From the NCBI GenBank assembly GCA_017353825.1, contig JAFMSC010000186.1:1-7786 (forward strand): a stretch of DNA of 7,786 bases, given 5' to 3'. The notes below the pieces were generated by a model. That model saw nothing but the letters and a program-made list of their open reading frames with translations. It made no database searches and was not told where the DNA came from. The position numbers and the translations under genes were made by a program. Below are positions 5,800 to 7,786 of this stretch, piece by piece (within the stretch, counting starts at the first letter, position 1; the number at the start of each line of letters is the position of its first letter). Source of the stretch: Hyphomicrobiaceae bacterium. GTDB taxonomy: Bacteria; Pseudomonadota; Alphaproteobacteria; Rhizobiales; Hyphomicrobiaceae.

Positions 5800-7614
5800 T
5801 CAACTCTGAGCATAGGCCGCCCACTTCTTGCCGAGGTAGGCCTCGACCACGCGCGGATCGCGCGTCACCGCCTCCGGGCTGCCCTCCATCAGGACCGCGC
5901 CACGGTCGAGCACCACGAAGCGGTCGACTAGGCGCACCATGGCCTTCATGGTGTGCTCGATGATGATGATGGTGAGCCCGTCCTGAGCCAGCGAGCGTAC
6001 CACGCCCACCATCTCGTCGGCCTCGCCGTGGCCGAGGCCAGCCAGCGTCTCGTCGAGCAGCAGGATGCGCGGCTGGCCGGCAAGCGCGCGGGCCAGCTCC
6101 ATCAGGCGCAGCTCGCGCGTCGTGAGCTCACTGGCCAGGCGGCCAGCGGAATGGGCAAGCCCCACGCGGCCGACGGCGTCGGCGGCCAGTGCCCTCGCCT
6201 CGTCGTCGGTTGGCGCATGGATATAGGCGCCGATGAGGACGTTGTCGGCCACCGACATGCGCGCGAACGGGCGCATCACCTGGAACGTGCGGCCCACGCC
6301 CGCCGCACACACCTCGTGCGGCCGGCGGCCCACCAGATTGCGACCATCGAGCAGCACCTGGCCGCCATCCGGGAGCAGGAAGCCGTTGAGCAGGTTGAAG
6401 ATCGTGGTCTTGCCCGCGCCGTTCGGGCCGATAATGCCCAAGATGGTGCCCGCCGGCACGTCGAAGCTCACGTCCCGCACGGCCCTGAGGCCGCCAAAGC
6501 TCTTGGATAGGCCGCCGACGGACAATAGAGGGACGGGTGCGGCGGCCGGTGCGTGGGAGTGGGAAGTGGGGAGATGGGGGTGGCTTCGAGCGCGTTGCCC
6601 ACCCGGCACCCCGCACTCTTCACGCCCCGGTAAATTGGAGGACGCCACACCGTCGGCCAACAGCTTCGGCCAGCGCCGCCAAGCCAAGTCGCGGGCCTTC
6701 CAGAAGGCGCCCTCGGGCGCCGCCAGGATGAGAATGACGATGGCGAGGCCGTAGATGACGTTCTGGATGCCTGGGACGAGGTGGCCAAGCTCCGCGTGCA
6801 GCGTCTCGGCGGTTGGAATGAGGATCGCTGCGCCGATCACCGGGCCCCAGACGGTGCCAACGCCCCCGAACAGCGTGACGGTGAGCGCCTGGGCGGAGAC
6901 CAGCATGCCGAATACGGACACCGGCGTCACCACCAGCAGCACCACCGCATAGAAGGCGCCGACCGCGCTCGCCATGGCGCCGCTGAGCGTGATGGCGCGC
7001 AGCTTCCATTTGATGGTGTCGATGCCCGCGGCCTGCGCTGCCGCCTCGTTCTGCTTGATGGCAAGCAGCGCCATGCCGAAGCGCGACTGCTCCACCATGC
7101 GCGTCACAAACACCATGGTTGTCAGCAAGAACAGGGCCAGGAGCGTGTTGATGCGCTGGTCCGCGAACTGCATGTACGCTGCCGGCGTCTCGCGCTTCAT
7201 GGGCAGCGTCACCTCCTGGTAGCCGAGCCATTCGAACACGTAGAGCAACGCCAGAGGATAGGCGAGCATGGCGAGCGCAAAATAGACCCCGCGCAGGCGG
7301 AAGGTGGGAAAGCCGATGAGCAGGCCCGCGAGCGCGCCGAACGCCGCGGCGGCGGGAATCAGCAGCCACGGCGACAGGTCGAGGTGAATCTGGCCGAGCG
7401 CCGTGGTGTAGGCGCCGATACCGAAGAACGCCGCGTGTCCGAAAGAGACGAGGCCGGTGTAGCCCGAGAGCACGTTCCAGGACAGGCCGAAGCTCGCCCA
7501 CACCAGGACCAGCGTCAGCATGGACTGGTAGTAGGAGTTCGTGACGATGAGCGCGATGGCCGCGTAGCCGGCGGCGAACACGAAGAACGGCGCCAGGGAG
7601 CGCAACGCGCGCAT
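5800..7614 (-). CDS. Fused LivM-type permease and LivG-type ATPase of a HAAT ABC importer
   Basis: Inner-membrane component that joins a translocation subunit and an ATP-hydrolysing subunit in one 604-residue chain. Residues about 1-315 are LivM-like: several membrane helices, GLVSFGHAAFFGIGAYT (54-70), RLRGVYFALAML (106-117), an EAA-type coupling loop around NEAAAQAAGID (189-199), and FGGVGTVWGPVIGA (249-262). A Pro/His/Ser-rich linker spans about 322-360. Residues about 363-604 are a LivG-like ATPase: Walker A GPNGAGKTT (396-404), Q-loop Gln445, Walker B ILLLDE (517-522), switch His554. The ABC signature reads LTTRE (497-501) instead of an LSGGQ-like motif. ATG 7614 is chosen over TTG 7641 because GGAGAGGA (7628-7621) sits 6 nt upstream and the start lies 1 nt after the livH stop, a coupled junction. 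Such ATPase/permease fusions are known in this transporter family. Substrate range (branched-chain amino acids or others) cannot be read off. LivF is presumably encoded elsewhere. Confidence 0.94.
   Translation of the reverse strand: MRALRSLAPFFVFAAGYAAIALIVTNSYYQSMLTLVLVWASFGLSWNVLSGYTGLVSFGHAAFFGIGAYTTALGQIHLDLSPWLLIPAAAAFGALAGLLIGFPTFRLRGVYFALAMLAYPLALLYVFEWLGYQEVTLPMKRETPAAYMQFADQRINTLLALFLLTTMVFVTRMVEQSRFGMALLAIKQNEAAAQAAGIDTIKWKLRAITLSGAMASAVGAFYAVVLLVVTPVSVFGMLVSAQALTVTLFGGVGTVWGPVIGAAILIPTAETLHAELGHLVPGIQNVIYGLAIVILILAAPEGAFWKARDLAWRRWPKLLADGVASSNLPGREECGVPGGQRARSHPHLPTSHSHAPAAAPVPLLSVGGLSKSFGGLRAVRDVSFDVPAGTILGIIGPNGAGKTTIFNLLNGFLLPDGGQVLLDGRNLVGRRPHEVCAAGVGRTFQVMRPFARMSVADNVLIGAYIHAPTDDEARALAADAVGRVGLAHSAGRLASELTTRELRLMELARALAGQPRILLLDETLAGLGHGEADEMVGVVRSLAQDGLTIIIIEHTMKAMVRLVDRFVVLDRGAVLMEGSPEAVTRDPRVVEAYLGKKWAAYAQS
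6555..6580 (+). other. Canonical G-quadruplex motif within the LivM-LivG linker
   Basis: The plus strand carries four G-runs (GGG 6555-6557, GGG 6561-6563, GGGG 6568-6571, GGGGG 6576-6580) separated by 3- to 4-nt loops, which satisfies the G3+N1-7 pattern. The G-rich strand is the template strand of the transporter gene. Whether it folds in the cell is unknown. Confidence 0.7.
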
Positions 7615-7615
7615 C

Positions 7616-7786
7616 TCATGTCCTCTCCACCGAGCGGCCAAAGAAGCCCTGCGGCATTAGGAAAATGATGAGCAGGAACACCACGAAGATGGCGCTGTTC
7701 TGCAGCTGGGTGGGCAGCACCAGGGTGGAGAGCTGCTGCACCAGCCCGATGGTCATGCCCCCCCAGAACGGGCCGATGATGCTGCC
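7616..7786 (-). CDS. LivH-type permease, C-terminal 56 residues (truncated by window edge)
   Basis: Translating the minus strand from the window edge gives 56 codons and a TGA at 7618-7616. The peptide begins GSIIGPFWGGMTIGLVQQLS, continues through a hydrophobic helix (AIFVVFLLIIFLM) and ends PQGFFGRSVERT. This is the pattern of the C-terminus of LivH-type branched-chain amino acid permeases, where a final helix is followed by a P-x-G-(L/F)-F-G-R-x-x-x-x motif. It would pair with the LivM half of the fusion to form the membrane channel. Its stop codon is separated from the ATG of the fusion gene by one base, and the ribosome binding site of the next gene lies inside its 3' end, so the two are translationally coupled. 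The N-terminal part is outside the window, so length and integrity cannot be judged. Confidence 0.9.
   Translation of the reverse strand, partial: GSIIGPFWGGMTIGLVQQLSTLVLPTQLQNSAIFVVFLLIIFLMPQGFFGRSVERT
7621..7628 (-). promoter_or_regulatory. Ribosome binding site of the livM-livG fusion
   Basis: GGAGAGGA on the minus strand lies 6 nt upstream of the ATG at 7614 and overlaps the last codons of livH. It supports the 7614 start over the in-frame TTG at 7641. Confidence 0.75.

Noticed and set aside
6781..7668. A 295-codon rightward frame antisense to the LivM half
   Set aside because: The product is Arg/His/Gln/Glu-rich with no motif, and the permease on the minus strand is clear.

Overview
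This GC-rich window suggests an alphaproteobacterium, most likely from Hyphomicrobiales or a related order. That placement rests on the protein repertoire and codon bias, not on a marker-gene comparison. There are seven protein-coding regions. Two point right (about 1-2406) and five point left (2530-7786), so the two blocks converge in a 123-nt gap at 2407-2529.

Right-pointing block: a polytopic membrane protein of unknown function (6-1094, possibly incomplete at its 5' end) is followed after 7 nt by hslU (1102-2406), the AAA+ unfoldase of the HslUV protease. The peptidase gene hslV is not in the window and may lie upstream.

Left-pointing block, in transcription order from the right edge: the last 56 codons of a LivH-type permease (7616-7786); a LivM permease fused to a LivG ATPase in one 604-residue polypeptide (5800-7614); and a secreted Leu/Ile/Val-family substrate-binding protein (4491-5726). 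These three form a HAAT-type ABC importer operon. The second ATPase, LivF, is not visible and could lie beyond the right edge. After a 276-nt spacer comes gluQRS (3345-4214), a tRNA-modifying glutamyl-Q tRNA(Asp) synthetase. After a 350-nt spacer comes a small single-pass membrane protein of unknown function (2530-2994).

Most of the window is ordinary core and transport content, and I see no mobile element, CRISPR array, RNA gene or defence-type system. The points most worth a second look are the low-complexity linker joining LivM to LivG, which carries a canonical G-quadruplex motif on the plus strand; the degenerate ABC signature in the LivG half; the apparently dismantled zinc site in GluQRS; a perfect 12-bp palindrome with a weaker partner 32 bp away upstream of gluQRS; and three TAGCG motifs at exact 11-bp spacing upstream of the small membrane protein.
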